Assembly (NCBI RefSeq): GCF_000155735.2
Contig: NC_020908.1
Coordinates: forward strand, 749,001-813,000
Direction: 5' to 3'
Length of the DNA: 64,000 nt
Source of the DNA: Octadecabacter arcticus 238
Lineage (GTDB): Bacteria > Pseudomonadota > Alphaproteobacteria > Rhodobacterales > Rhodobacteraceae
This document shows positions 37,730 through 46,792 of this stretch, piece by piece; position 1 is the stretch's first letter, and every line of letters starts with the position of its first letter. Both the position numbers and the translations under genes were made by a program. The notes under the pieces are model-generated. The model saw nothing but the letters and a program-made list of their open reading frames with translations, was not told the origin of the DNA and ran no database searches.

Positions 37730-38029
37730 TTAAGAGGGGTCTTCCACCATCAGGTCTGCGGCGACGCGGATGTCGCGCAGCGGGCGCACACGGCGGATCG
37801 ATTCAGCATAGAGCGGGTGGGCTTTGTACGCGGCGAGTGCTGCGGTGTCTTTGATGTCAGCCATGACCACGAAATCGGGGTGTGGGCCGGGAATTTCGTC
37901 CACGGCAAGGTTGCGCGCGACGCTGAAGCGCAGGGCGTGCGGATTGTCTTTCAGGATCCAAAGCCCTGCTTCGATTTCGTCGAGATCATTGGGGTCAATC
38001 GCAGAGAAGAAGGCAATGTGGCGGATCAT
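37730..38029 (-). CDS. Dabb-domain (stress-responsive alpha/beta-barrel) protein
   Basis: This 99-residue protein begins MIRHIAFFSAIDPND and shows the Dabb pattern, ending with YAESIRRVRPLRDIRVAADL. Such proteins form dimeric ferredoxin-like barrels, and their role is mostly unknown. Its start overlaps the hisE stop by 4 bases, so it is translated as the end of the hisF-hisE operon, which may mean a link to histidine or stress metabolism or merely shared transcription. Confidence 0.85.
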   Translation of the reverse strand: MIRHIAFFSAIDPNDLDEIEAGLWILKDNPHALRFSVARNLAVDEIPGPHPDFVVMADIKDTAALAAYKAHPLYAESIRRVRPLRDIRVAADLMVEDPS

Positions 38030-38328
38030 CGGTTGGCCTTTTCTGTGAGGCCCGATTGGGCCGTTCGGCGGGCCAGTTCAGCCTCAATATCATCAAGCGT
38101 GACATCGTGGGCGGCGCACATGACCAGCAGGTGGTACATGACGTCGGCGGCCTCGGATGTGAGCCGTGCCTTATTGCCTTTTGTGGCTTCGATGATCGCT
38201 TCTACCGCTTCTTCGCCAAATTTTTCGGCGGCTTTGTCGGGATCGGCGAGCAATTTGGCGGTCCAGCTTGTGTCTGGGTCCGCATGTTTGCGGGTGGCGA
38301 TGGTTTGGGCCAGTTGTTTTATGGACAT
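38026..38328 (-). CDS. hisE: Phosphoribosyl-ATP diphosphatase
   Basis: HisE hydrolyses PR-ATP to PR-AMP in the second step of histidine synthesis. The 100-residue protein has the MazG-like all-helical signature: KLLADPDKAAEKFGEEAVEAIIEA and SEAADVMYHLLVMCAAH with metal-binding Glu and Asp. It starts a base after the hisF stop and overlaps the Dabb gene. Confidence 0.96.
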   Translation of the reverse strand: MSIKQLAQTIATRKHADPDTSWTAKLLADPDKAAEKFGEEAVEAIIEATKGNKARLTSEAADVMYHLLVMCAAHDVTLDDIEAELARRTAQSGLTEKANR

Positions 38329-38329
38329 A

Positions 38330-39088
38330 TCAGAGCCTTACAGGAATGCCAGCGGCGTGCATATGCGCCTTGGCTTGCGGAATTGTGTAGGTGCCGAAGT
38401 GAAAGATCGACGCGGCGAGGACCGCAGACGCGCCCCCCAGCGTGACCCCTTCGACGAGGTGGTCAAGTGTGCCGACACCCCCCGAGGCGATCACAGGAAT
38501 GGACACGGCATCGGTCACGGCGCGGGTCAGGGCGAGGTTGAAACCGGACTTGGTGCCATCATTGTCCATCGCCGTGAGCAGGATTTCACCTGCGCCTTTG
38601 GCTTGTGCCGTCAGGGCGAATTCTACCGCATCGATGCCCGTTGCCCGTCGCCCGCCGTGGGTGAAGATTTCCCAGCGGCCGGGTGCCACCGTTTTGGCAT
38701 CAATGGCGCAGACGATGCACTGGCTGCCAAAGCGCAGGGCGGCTTCGCTCAGCACGTCCGGGTCGGCGACGGCGGCAGAGTTGAACGACACCTTATCCGC
38801 CCCCGCCAGCAGCAGTTTTCGCACGTCCCCGTGGCTGCGCACGCCGCCGCCGATTGTCAGCGGCATAAAGCACGCCTCAGCCGTCCGGGTGGCCAAGTCA
38901 TACATGGTGCCGCGGTTTTCTTCGGTGGCCATGATATCGAGGAAGCACAACTCGTCTGCGCCAGCCGCGTCATAGGCACGCGCGGTTTCAACGGGATCGC
39001 CTGCGTCCACGATGTCGACAAAGTTTACACCTTTGACAACGCGGCCGTTGGCGACATCAAGGCAAGGGATGATACGGGTTTTCAACAT
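38330..39088 (-). CDS. hisF: Imidazole glycerol phosphate synthase, cyclase subunit
   Basis: HisF is the (beta/alpha)8-barrel partner of HisH and makes imidazole glycerol phosphate and AICAR. The 252-residue protein has [19 protein letters not shown] at the start with the catalytic Asp, and [13 protein letters not shown] near the end. hisE follows at once. Upstream lies a broken DUF2867 gene and an IS630-type element, which separate it from hisA. Confidence 0.97.
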   Translation of the reverse strand: MLKTRIIPCLDVANGRVVKGVNFVDIVDAGDPVETARAYDAAGADELCFLDIMATEENRGTMYDLATRTAEACFMPLTIGGGVRSHGDVRKLLLAGADKVSFNSAAVADPDVLSEAALRFGSQCIVCAIDAKTVAPGRWEIFTHGGRRATGIDAVEFALTAQAKGAGEILLTAMDNDGTKSGFNLALTRAVTDAVSIPVIASGGVGTLDHLVEGVTLGGASAVLAASIFHFGTYTIPQAKAHMHAAGIPVRL

Positions 39089-39129
39089 GGGGCAGGTCTA
39101 ATCGCAGTTTGGCCAAAGGAAAAGGGCGC

Positions 39130-39390
39130 TCAGCCGTGATGTCGCACACGCGACAAGGCGGTGCGGGCGATTGCGATGTGAAACGGCATGATCGCGGTGA
39201 GGTACAACCGGCCGCTCAAATTGTGCGGCGATACCCACGTGGAGAGGCTGACCTGTCCATCTTGCAACAAGATAGACACGCGAAAGTTCAGATGTTTGTC
39301 ATCAAATCCAGCGATGACTTTGCGGTCATTTTTGATTCTATACACAGAGTCCTCGATCATCCGAATTTTGGCGGGTTGACGTCTGGACGT
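39130..39390 (-). pseudogene. DUF2867-like protein remnant, 5' end lost at an IS630-type element
   Basis: About 80 codons read VIAGFDDKHLNFRVSILL and SPHNLSGRLYLTAIMPFH to the stop at 39130. This is the C-terminal pattern of DUF2867, whose members often follow an epimerase-like domain. No start with a ribosome-binding site exists, and the frame runs up into the IS630-type element. The space between the element and hisA (about 80 bases) cannot hold the missing part, so the insertion probably came with a deletion. Confidence 0.6.
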
Positions 39391-39394
39391 AGAC

Positions 39395-40545
39395 CGATTC
39401 AGCTATCTGCATGATCCGTCCCGGTTTTCTTTCTCCCACGGAGCGCCTTGAGCTTGAGGTCTGTGTTCGCAGTCAACGTGAAGATCATGGGGTTGCACGG
39501 CGTGCAAATGCGCTTCTTTTGCTTGATGATGGGAAGTCCTGTCAGGTAATCGCGGAATTTCTATATTTGGACGACGACACCGTTCGCGGCTGGCACAAAA
39601 CCTATCGTGAAAACGGCTGGGATGCGCTTGCAGTTGATGGCTGGAAAGGCGGTCACTCTCGTATGGCCGCTGACCAAGAGGCGGCATTATGCGACTGGCT
39701 GGACGGCCGCTTCTGCCACTCGTCGGTTGAGATAAGAGCCCACGTTTCAACAAAATTTGGCCTGCGCTACTTGCACTCTGGCTGCATCAAGCTTCTTGCC
39801 CGGTTGGGGTTTGAATATCGCAAGCCCAAGGCCCTGCCGCGCGTTGTCTCTGCTGAAAAGCAGGCCGCATTTATCACATTGTACGAACGTCTGATGGGCG
39901 ATCTGGGCGCAGATGAAGCCGTCTATTTCGCTGATGCTGTACATCCTGAATATCAGACAAAACCCAGCCATGGCTGGGTAAAGGCAGGATCAAACCCGGC
40001 GATCAAAACTACAGCAGGGCGTGGCCGCGTAAACATCCATGGCGCGCTGAACCTCGAAACCTTCGACACGCCCTTTGTCGAGCCAACCACCGTGGACGGC
40101 GTTAGTGCCGCGCAACTTCTAGCCAAGATTGAGGCTCGCAATCCCGACAAGCGAATGATCCACGTTATCTGGGACAATGCCGCCTATCACAAAGGGCCAG
40201 ATGTCAGTTCCTTTCTCGCAAGGCCAGACTGCCGCATACATCTTATCCAGTTGCCGCCATATTGCCCGCATCTCAACCCCCTTCTCGGCAGATTGCTGCG
40301 CAATCGCCTGTCAGCAATGATCGAGCGATTATGGGCGGTCATGCATCAACATGTGACGCACAATCGATATCACCCGACACAAAAACAGTTCGTGAATGCG
40401 ATCCTGAAATTCTTTCGCGAAACCATCCAAAATGAGTGGAAAACCTTCCGAAGCCAAGTCTCAGACAATTTCCGCGTCATAACTCATGAAAAATTTCGGG
40501 TTTTGCCATAGCTGCGGTATAATAGGAAAAATTCGAACTTTATCA
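39395..40545 (+). mobile_element. IS630-family insertion sequence B (ends approximate)
   Basis: An IS630-type transposase gene fills the interval between hisF and hisA. I could not fix the termini: candidate inverted segments containing CGAATTTT occur at about 39362 and 40533, but spacing and TA flanks do not line up cleanly. The boundaries given are therefore estimates. Confidence 0.7.
39411..40511 (+). CDS. IS630-family transposase with a 13-residue insert before the catalytic Glu
   Basis: The 366-residue protein has an N-terminal helix-turn-helix region (VIAEFLYLDDDTVRGWHKTY) and the DDE domain: D in AVYFADAVHPEY and D in HVIWDNAAYHKG. Where IS630 proteins read NP-IERLW, this one reads NP, then 13 extra residues (LLGRLLRNRLSAM), then IERLW. 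The insert keeps the frame. Whether it abolishes activity is unknown. It differs clearly from element A at 3814-5006. Confidence 0.88.
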   Translation: MIRPGFLSPTERLELEVCVRSQREDHGVARRANALLLLDDGKSCQVIAEFLYLDDDTVRGWHKTYRENGWDALAVDGWKGGHSRMAADQEAALCDWLDGRFCHSSVEIRAHVSTKFGLRYLHSGCIKLLARLGFEYRKPKALPRVVSAEKQAAFITLYERLMGDLGADEAVYFADAVHPEYQTKPSHGWVKAGSNPAIKTTAGRGRVNIHGALNLETFDTPFVEPTTVDGVSAAQLLAKIEARNPDKRMIHVIWDNAAYHKGPDVSSFLARPDCRIHLIQLPPYCPHLNPLLGRLLRNRLSAMIERLWAVMHQHVTHNRYHPTQKQFVNAILKFFRETIQNEWKTFRSQVSDNFRVITHEKFRVLP

Positions 40546-40628
40546 GGGCTGTCTGGTCCGAATCTGATGCGCCGCTGAAATTGTCGCGACTATTGAGCAA
40601 ATTGACGCAGTGAGTTTTGGCAGTGAAT

Positions 40629-41348
40629 TTAGGCCGAGAGGGATTTGAGGGCAGCCGTCAGATCAATCGCCCCGTCGTACAATGCCCGCCCCGAGATCGC
40701 GCCGGAAATCACGCCCGTCGCCTTGAGCGCCTCAAGGTCGGCCAAGGATGACACGCCGCCAGAGGCGATGACGGGAATGTCCACGGCGCGGGCCAGGCTT
40801 TCGGTTGCGGTGATATTGGGCCCCTTCATTGCGCCGTCGCGCAGGATGTCGGTGTAAATGATCGCGGCGATGCCCGCGTCTTCAAACGATTTGGCCAGAT
40901 CGGTGACGTTGACGTCGGTCTCGTGCGCCCAGCCTTTGGTGGCGACAAACCCGTTGCGCGCGTCCAACCCGACGGCAACTTGGTTCGGGAATGCGCGCGC
41001 CGCTTGGCGCACCAGATCGGGATTTTCGACAGCCACGGTGCCAAGGATCACGCGGGTCAGTCCACGATCCAGCCAGCGTTCAATTGTCGCCATGTCGCGA
41101 ATGCCACCGCCAAGTTGCGTGGGCACGGGGCAGGCGGCAAGGATCGCCTCGACGGGGGCGGCGTTGACCGGTTCACCAGCAAACGCGCCGTTCAGGTCGA
41201 CCAAGTGCAGCCATTCACAGCCCGCATCAACAAATGCACGGGCCTGCGCGGCCGGATCGTCGTTGAACACCGTCGATTGATCCATGTCGCCATGTACAAG
41301 CCGCACGGCTTGCCCGTCTTTGAGGTCGATTGCGGGATAGAGGATCAT
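40629..41348 (-). CDS. hisA: Phosphoribosylformimino-5-aminoimidazole carboxamide ribotide isomerase
   Basis: HisA opens the ribose ring of ProFAR in histidine synthesis. The start at 41348 ([17 protein letters not shown]) is chosen because the longer frame to 41498 lacks family similarity. The 239-residue (beta/alpha)8 barrel has the N-terminal catalytic Asp, [15 protein letters not shown] and the C-terminal [15 protein letters not shown]. It is separated from hisH by a plus-strand DUF2147 gene. Confidence 0.96.
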   Translation of the reverse strand: MILYPAIDLKDGQAVRLVHGDMDQSTVFNDDPAAQARAFVDAGCEWLHLVDLNGAFAGEPVNAAPVEAILAACPVPTQLGGGIRDMATIERWLDRGLTRVILGTVAVENPDLVRQAARAFPNQVAVGLDARNGFVATKGWAHETDVNVTDLAKSFEDAGIAAIIYTDILRDGAMKGPNITATESLARAVDIPVIASGGVSSLADLEALKATGVISGAISGRALYDGAIDLTAALKSLSA

Positions 41349-41482
41349 GCTGGCACCTGTGGTTTTACGTTGAGAGCGTTTATGCACGCGGCGGCGCCAG
41401 ATGCAACGCGACCCTACGTTATGCTTGTATAGAATCGGATTTCGCGGCCAATATCTGCGCAATCTCAGGGAGGAGACACAAG

Positions 41483-41869
41483 ATGATGAAAATAGCACTC
41501 ACACTCGCGGCCACCATCGGCTTTGCTGGCGCAGCTTTTGCGGACCCGCTTGAAGGGACGTGGCGCACGCCAACAGACGACAACGGCAATTCGGGTCTTG
41601 TTGTGGTGGCACCTTGTGGTGCGGCCCTGTGCGGCACGCTTTCGCAATCGTTTGACAGTTCGGGCGCACAGATGGCATCGCCAAATATCGGTCGCCAGAT
41701 CATTTTTGATACGACCCCATCCGGCGATGGTGCATATCGCGGGCAGGTCTGGTCGCCGGACCGTGACAAGACCTACAATTCGCGCCTGCAGCTGGCGGGC
41801 GACACGTTGTCGGTGTCTGGCTGTGTGTTCGGCATTTGTCGCGATGGCGGCACTTGGATCCGAAATTAA
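41483..41869 (+). CDS. DUF2147 exported protein
   Basis: AGGAG 7 bases upstream of the ATG at 41483 fixes the start. The 128-residue protein has a signal peptide ([20 protein letters not shown]) and a DUF2147 domain: [12 protein letters not shown], then [29 protein letters not shown] with paired cysteines. The fold is a small beta-barrel resembling lipocalins, in the periplasm; the ligand is unknown. It stands against the direction of the his genes. Confidence 0.88.
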   Translation: MMKIALTLAATIGFAGAAFADPLEGTWRTPTDDNGNSGLVVVAPCGAALCGTLSQSFDSSGAQMASPNIGRQIIFDTTPSGDGAYRGQVWSPDRDKTYNSRLQLAGDTLSVSGCVFGICRDGGTWIRN

Positions 41870-41914
41870 GGTATTACCTTAGCAACTGGTTCTAGTATCT
41901 TGAAATAAATAATT

Positions 41915-41951
41915 AAAGCCGCGTTTGGAAAATCCTATGCGCGGCTTTTTC
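41915..41951 (+). terminator. Bidirectional terminator between the DUF2147 gene and hisH
   Basis: AAAGCCGCG pairs with CGCGGCTTT around a 16-base loop, followed by TT on the plus strand and A-rich on the other side. Confidence 0.75.
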
Positions 41952-42589
41952 TATGGCGTCCACTGTAGGAAATTGGCGATCAGCCGCAGGCCTGCGCTTT
42001 GGCTTTTTTCGGGATGAAACTGTGTGCCGATGATGGTGTCGCGCCCCACAATGGCCGTGACGTCACCCGCGTAGTCGCAATGCGCCAGACGTTGCGCGCT
42101 GTCGCCCATCACCATCTGCCATGAGTGGACAAAATACGCGTGATCGCCGGTGTTGATTCCGTCTAGCACAGGGTGCGGCGCGTCGATGACAAGATCGTTC
42201 CAGCCCATGTGCGGCACAGGCAGCGCCAGATCGGCGGGGGTTATTTTGTGGACTTCGCCGTTGATCCAGCCAAAGCCCGCAGTTTCCTGATATTCGAACC
42301 CCTTGATCGCCAGCATTTGCATGCCGACGCAGATGCCCATGAAGGGCACGGCGCGGACCTCAACGCTTTCGTGGATCGCGTCGGCCAGTCCTGAAATGCC
42401 GTGTAGTTCAGCGTGACAATGCGGAAATGCGCCGTCACCGGGCAGGACGATCCGGTCCGCTTTGGCGACGATATCAGGGTCGCCAGTGACGACAATCGCG
42501 CCCGCGTCGGTTTCAGCCGCCATGCGTTCAAACGCTTTTTGCGCCGAATGCAGATTGCCGCTGTCATAATCGATCAATACCGTTGTCAT
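41951..42589 (-). CDS. hisH: Imidazole glycerol phosphate synthase, glutaminase subunit
   Basis: HisH releases ammonia from glutamine for HisF. The start at 42589 (MTTVLIDYDSGNLHSAQKAF) follows the hisB stop by 4 bases. The 212-residue class I amidotransferase has the nucleophile Cys in MGICVGMQML and the catalytic His-Glu in GTQFHPEKSQ. Confidence 0.96.
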   Translation of the reverse strand: MTTVLIDYDSGNLHSAQKAFERMAAETDAGAIVVTGDPDIVAKADRIVLPGDGAFPHCHAELHGISGLADAIHESVEVRAVPFMGICVGMQMLAIKGFEYQETAGFGWINGEVHKITPADLALPVPHMGWNDLVIDAPHPVLDGINTGDHAYFVHSWQMVMGDSAQRLAHCDYAGDVTAIVGRDTIIGTQFHPEKSQSAGLRLIANFLQWTP

Positions 42590-42593
42590 ACGA

Positions 42594-43181
42594 TTAAAGC
42601 GCACCCTTGGTAGACGGGATCGCGTCGGCCTTGCGCGGATCGGTTTGTACAGCGACGCGCAACGCGCGGGCCACGGATTTGAACGCGGCCTCAACGATGT
42701 GGTGGCTGTTAAATCCGTGCAGGCGGTCAATGTGCAGCGTGATGCCGCCATGGGTCGACAGCGCTTGGAAAAATTCGCGCACCAGTTCGGTGTCAAAGCT
42801 GCCGATTTTAGCCGTGGGCAGATCAAGATTGCAAATCAGATAGGGTCGCGCGGACAGATCGAGCGCACAGCGCACCTGCGCGTCGTCCATGGCCAAGTGG
42901 CAGTCGCCGTAACGGTTGATGCCGCGCTTATCGCCAAGGGCGTCCACCAGCGCCTGACCGAGCGCAATGCCAACGTCTTCAACCGTGTGGTGATCGTCGA
43001 TGTGCAGATCGCCGCTCGCGCGCACGGTCATGTCGATCAGCGAATGGCGCGCCAGTTGATCCAGCATGTGGTCAAAAAAGCCCACGCTGGTCTGGTTGTC
43101 GTAAATGCCTGTTCCATCGAGGTTAATTTCAACGGAAATATCAGTCTCGGCGGTTTTGCGGGTGATTGTACTGGTGCGCAT
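42594..43181 (-). CDS. hisB: Imidazoleglycerol-phosphate dehydratase
   Basis: This is the monofunctional 195-residue enzyme that converts imidazole glycerol phosphate to imidazole acetol phosphate. Metal-binding motifs are present: [29 protein letters not shown], and [19 protein letters not shown] near the end. It is the first gene of the hisB-hisH pair, divergent from a GNAT gene. Confidence 0.97.
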   Translation of the reverse strand: MRTSTITRKTAETDISVEINLDGTGIYDNQTSVGFFDHMLDQLARHSLIDMTVRASGDLHIDDHHTVEDVGIALGQALVDALGDKRGINRYGDCHLAMDDAQVRCALDLSARPYLICNLDLPTAKIGSFDTELVREFFQALSTHGGITLHIDRLHGFNSHHIVEAAFKSVARALRVAVQTDPRKADAIPSTKGAL

Positions 43182-43348
43182 GGGGCTACTTCCTTGATGT
43201 CGAGGGCCTTATAGGGCGTGCGCCGCGCATCGCCAAGCGGGGTCGCGCGAAATGTGGCGATGTGGGCGTAATAGCCACAGGCCCAAAGGGTTGGAATCTG
43301 TGGCGAATCTGTATCAAGTACCGTCATCGATAACGCAGGAGAGAAATC

Positions 43349-43936
43349 ATGACTTCAGAATTTTGGGATGTCCCTGTGGGCAAGATCGCGGCGGTGGTGA
43401 CGCATTTACAAATGTTTGAACGTCCCGCCCCGCGCAAAATCCCGTCGATCACCGCAGAACTGGTGGCGCACGCGCGGCCGGACTTGGACTGGTATCGCGA
43501 TCTGTTCACGCGGGTCGGCGGGCAGCACTGGATGTGGTTTTCGCGACTTGGGATGGACGACGCGGACTTGTCAGCGATTCTATATCGCGACGACGTGCAG
43601 CTTTATTCTGTGCGCGTTGATGGCCGTGATGAGGGGGTGTTGGAGCTTGATTTTCGCGTGTCGGGTGAATGTGAGCTGGGGTATTTTGGCCTAACACCTG
43701 CCATGGTTGGCATGGGGGCGGGGCGCTGGTTGATGGAACATGCGCTTGATAAGGCTTGGGGCAGCAAGAACAGCCGCTTTCACGTCCACACCTGCACGCT
43801 TGATAGCCCACAGGCGCTGCCGTTTTATGTGCGCAGTGGGTTCACTGCGTATCATCGGCAAGTGGAAATCGCCGATGATCCACGCAAAACAGGCGTTCTA
43901 CCGCGCGACAGTGCACCGCAGGAACCGATCATTTAA
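43349..43936 (+). CDS. GNAT-family N-acetyltransferase
   Basis: The 195-residue protein carries the acetyl-CoA-binding segment as GYFGLTPAMVGMGAGRWLMEHAL and a C-terminal VHTCTLDSPQALPFYVRSGF, both normal GNAT motifs. AGGAGAG lies upstream of the ATG. The substrate is unknown. Its stop overlaps the stop region of the convergent DUF1801 pseudogene. Confidence 0.9.
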   Translation: MTSEFWDVPVGKIAAVVTHLQMFERPAPRKIPSITAELVAHARPDLDWYRDLFTRVGGQHWMWFSRLGMDDADLSAILYRDDVQLYSVRVDGRDEGVLELDFRVSGECELGYFGLTPAMVGMGAGRWLMEHALDKAWGSKNSRFHVHTCTLDSPQALPFYVRSGFTAYHRQVEIADDPRKTGVLPRDSAPQEPII

Positions 43937-44247
43937 ACGCGAAGGGCCTGATCCAGAAAGCCTGCGACGTTTTTGAGGGTTATGTCATCGACGCCGTGCA
44001 GTTTGATGTGACGCCGTGCTTTGCCTGTGCCGTCCAGCATTCCGCTGGGGTAGTCTAAATCTGTGCTCTTTGAAAACTCGACCGCGACGTGGTCGGCGTA
44101 GGCAATCACGCCCGCGATAAAGCTGCCTTGTGTATCGGGGCGGTCAGAAGGCCGTGCCGCCGTACTTCGCAGTCAGGTAAGGGTTGGTTGTGACGTTGCC
44201 AGATAGATCACGGCGTCCACGATATCAGATTTGGTTTTGTAATCCAT
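43933..44247 (-). pseudogene. DUF1801-family protein, frameshifted
   Basis: Reading back from the TAA at 43933, the frame gives DTQGSFIAGVIAYADHVAVEF, then LDGTGKARRHIKL and NVAGFLDQALRV, the C-terminal half of a DUF1801 domain. AKYGGTAF, which precedes this in the family, lies in another frame and is followed by TGA. An ATG at 44247 (MDYKTKSDIVDAVI) begins a 24-codon frame ending in TGA. At least two shifts are needed, so the gene is dead. Confidence 0.75.
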
Positions 44248-44325
44248 ACCGTATCATGAAACTGCCACGCAACATCGGCAAGCGGTGCCTGCTGATCGTG
44301 CGTATCAATGGTGGATCTTACGAAT

Positions 44326-44400
44326 TGGAGCGGGCGAAGAGATTCGAACTCTCGACCCTAACCTTGGCAAGGTTATGCTCTACCCCTGAGCTACGCCCGC
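44326..44400 (-). tRNA. tRNA-Gly (anticodon GCC)
   Basis: The 75-base cloverleaf on the minus strand has acceptor GCGGGCG/CGCCCGC, a D arm starting TAGCTCAGGGGTAGAGC, anticodon loop with GCC (CTTGCCAAG), T arm with GTTCGAATC, discriminator T and encoded CCA. Confidence 0.97.
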
Positions 44401-44486
44401 ATCCTATTCGTTGGGTCGATGTATAAAGTCTGGCCCTACCCCGCAAGAGCAAATGTTGCTCTTTGCGGATTTTTTAATCAGCGAAC

Positions 44487-44873
44487 CTAGAACCGTGCAA
44501 ACGCGAGGAAAATCAGGCAGAAAATTGACCCAAGGAACGATGCCAGCGTGAGCAGCATGCCCCCAGCACGCAAATTCATCTTTGGTGGAGACGCGGAGAA
44601 GCCGTAGCCATGTGCCGCGCGCCCCAACAGTAAGAGCGTCCCGATCAGATGGAGCACAATGGGGGTCGGGTTTTGCAAGTCGACCAACAGCATCAGCAAC
44701 AAACCAAAGGGTGCATATTCCGCGCAATTGGCCTGCGCGCGCATGCGTTTCATCAGGCTTTTGTCGCCGTGATCGCCAAGTCCCAGCTGGTTGGCACGTC
44801 GATACATAATGACACGGGCGCTGAGCGCGAGGAACACCAGCGCGATAAGGGCGCCGTATAGGCCAGTGATCAT
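44487..44873 (-). CDS. MAPEG-family membrane protein
   Basis: I choose the ATG at 44873 (MITGLYGALIALVF) because GGAG lies 7 bases upstream; the frame opens further up at 44942 without support. The 128-residue protein has four predicted helices and the MAPEG features RANQLGLGDHGDKSLMKRMRAQANCAEY and LLLGRAAHGYGF. Family members are membrane glutathione transferases or related. Activity is not proven from sequence. Confidence 0.9.
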   Translation of the reverse strand: MITGLYGALIALVFLALSARVIMYRRANQLGLGDHGDKSLMKRMRAQANCAEYAPFGLLLMLLVDLQNPTPIVLHLIGTLLLLGRAAHGYGFSASPPKMNLRAGGMLLTLASFLGSIFCLIFLAFARF

Positions 44874-44913
44874 GGTCGTCTCCGGTTTGAGTAGCCTGAT
44901 ATCAAACATGAAA

Positions 44914-44940
44914 GGGGCGGCTGCCAAATGCAACCGCCCC
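44914..44940 (-). terminator. Terminator of the DUF481 gene
   Basis: On the minus strand GGGGCGGTTGC pairs with GCAGCCGCCCC across a short loop, followed by TTTCATGTTT. It lies about 40 bases after the DUF481 stop. Confidence 0.55.
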
Positions 44941-44978
44941 ATTCCGTTTCAGTTGTGTGCAAACACGAATTTTTGAGT

Positions 44979-45794
44979 TTAGTTGAAGTTATAGACCAAA
45001 GACACGCCAAAGGCGTTGTCGGTGTCGTCTTTACCTGGGGCGGGATCGGTGTGGTATTCAGTGACCAACGACGTGCGCAGAGCCAAAGTTTCTGTCATCG
45101 ACACGTTAAAGCCGAGGTCGTTGTAAACGACTGTATCGCTCTCGGACCCGATGATGTCGGTGTCGTTGGTGATGGCCAGCGTTTCGTTGATCTGGTTGCT
45201 GTAGTTGGACGACAAGCTAAGCGCGCCTTCATTCAGATCGGAAACAGTGTCCAAGTCTGCGACGCGGTAACCGACGCCACCTTGTACGGACCATTGGATG
45301 TCACGTGTGTCATAGATTTTGTAACCCACACCAAAGCCGAGGAAGTTGTCGGATGTGTCGAACGGGATGCTCTCAATTGTGCCTTGCAGCTTTGCAAAGC
45401 CGTAGTATGCAGCGCCGAAGTCACGTGTGTATTCCAGATCGTACAGCAGGCTGTCTTCGTCGACTGTGCTGTCGTTTTCTGAATACTGGTAGCTTAACGT
45501 GATTTCGTAACCGTTGGTGCCATCATAATAGCCCATGTTCGCGCCAAGACCGAGCGTTGCAGTGTCGGTGTTGCCGGATGTCGCGTTCGCCTAAAGAGCC
45601 AAGGACCCATCATAACCCAATGCGCGGCCTGAGTTGCCAAACTGGCGGTCGTCACGCTCAAAATCATCGTTGATGTCGTCGTTCAGTGTCTCAATGCGAT
45701 TGTCTACAGCGCTGTCGCCAAGTACCTGCGCGAATGCGGTGCTGCCCAGCAAAGACAATGCGGTGCCCGCAACGAGAAGTGTTGTTTTTTTCAT
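44979..45794 (-). pseudogene. DUF481 outer-membrane protein with a single premature stop
   Basis: A signal peptide (MKKTTLLVAGTALSLLG to AFAQ) and RALGYDGSLAL are followed by TAG at 45591-45593. The same frame then continues ANATSGNTDTATLGLGANMGYYDGTNGYEITLSYQYSE to the natural end VSLVYNFN, with the aromatic terminal residue region of an outer-membrane beta-barrel. ATSGNTDT is the DUF481 (YdiY-like) hallmark. One base change from a Gln, Ser or Trp codon would restore 271 codons. Confidence 0.85.
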
Positions 45795-45967
45795 TGTTGA
45801 GTTCCTTCGAAAGCTTTCTCACGCATACAGTTTGTACCCGATATGTTGGGGTAACTAGGGTGTCGATTGGCCACTGCTAGGGGGGGGGCAATTCATTTGC
45901 CTGCATCATGATCCATATTTCGCCGATACGCTCAGCGCGGCTGGGCCAATTTTGGCCGACGCGTGCG

Positions 45968-46792
45968 CTAAATCGCTTTGCTCTCGTCTTCTGGGAGAGC
46001 GTCTGAGCCGGAACATGGGGTAAGATTCAACCCGATGTCTTCGCTGTGGGCGATCACGCCGCCCTCGCTCAGCAACAAGAGCCCGTAGGCTGCGGGTTCG
46101 GCGATTGAAAGCGTACTGTCGGGACGGATCAAATCAAGTGGGGCTTGATGGCAGGTGCTTTTGAACATGGTGAAAGCGACGCCGCGCGTTTGGCCTGAAA
46201 TGGTCCGGTGGACGTGGCCACAAAACAGATGCGCAGGCGTGGCGCGCAGGCGATCCAGTAGATCATCACCATTTCTCAATGCAATGGCATCCATCCCCGG
46301 CAGGCCGACGGCATGTGGCGGGTGGTGCGCAAACACCAGTGCCATACGCCCGCCAGCCCCTGCAAGCGCGGCGTCGAGCCATGCCAAACGATCCGCGCAC
46401 AACAAACCCGAATGGGCTGGGTTGGCAGCGGCATCATGGGTGTCCAGCGTGATGATACGGTGATGTGGTAGGTCAACAATGCGCTGCACGTGGCCTTGTG
46501 GAGTCACAGGGGCCGTTGGAAACGTGGCGCGAAACGGTGCGCGCTGGTCGTGATTGCCGAGCATATAGGTCACAGGGATAGGGCAGTCCTGCAGCATATC
46601 GCGCAGAATGTCGTATTCTTCCGCCCGCCCCGAATGGGTTAAATCCCCCATCAGAATTAGAGCTTTGGCGTCGGGATGATCGCGCAGCGCTGTGTCGAGC
46701 GATTGTTGCAGCCGCACGGTGGGATCAAGCCCGATGATGGTCTTGCCTGCGCCGCGCAGGTGCAAATCGGTAAGGACCAGTATCTTATCCAT
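45968..46792 (-). CDS. Metallophosphoesterase, cyclic-AMP phosphodiesterase type
   Basis: The 274-residue protein has all calcineurin-like motifs: LTDLHLRG, LMGDLTHSG, MLGNHDQR, FAHHPPHA and FCGHVHRT. The arrangement fits the CpdA/Icc class that hydrolyses 3',5'-cAMP. It is the third gene of an adh-VOC-phosphodiesterase operon and overlaps the VOC gene by 8 bases. Substrate is inferred from the class only. Confidence 0.88.
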   Translation of the reverse strand: MDKILVLTDLHLRGAGKTIIGLDPTVRLQQSLDTALRDHPDAKALILMGDLTHSGRAEEYDILRDMLQDCPIPVTYMLGNHDQRAPFRATFPTAPVTPQGHVQRIVDLPHHRIITLDTHDAAANPAHSGLLCADRLAWLDAALAGAGGRMALVFAHHPPHAVGLPGMDAIALRNGDDLLDRLRATPAHLFCGHVHRTISGQTRGVAFTMFKSTCHQAPLDLIRPDSTLSIAEPAAYGLLLLSEGGVIAHSEDIGLNLTPCSGSDALPEDESKAI

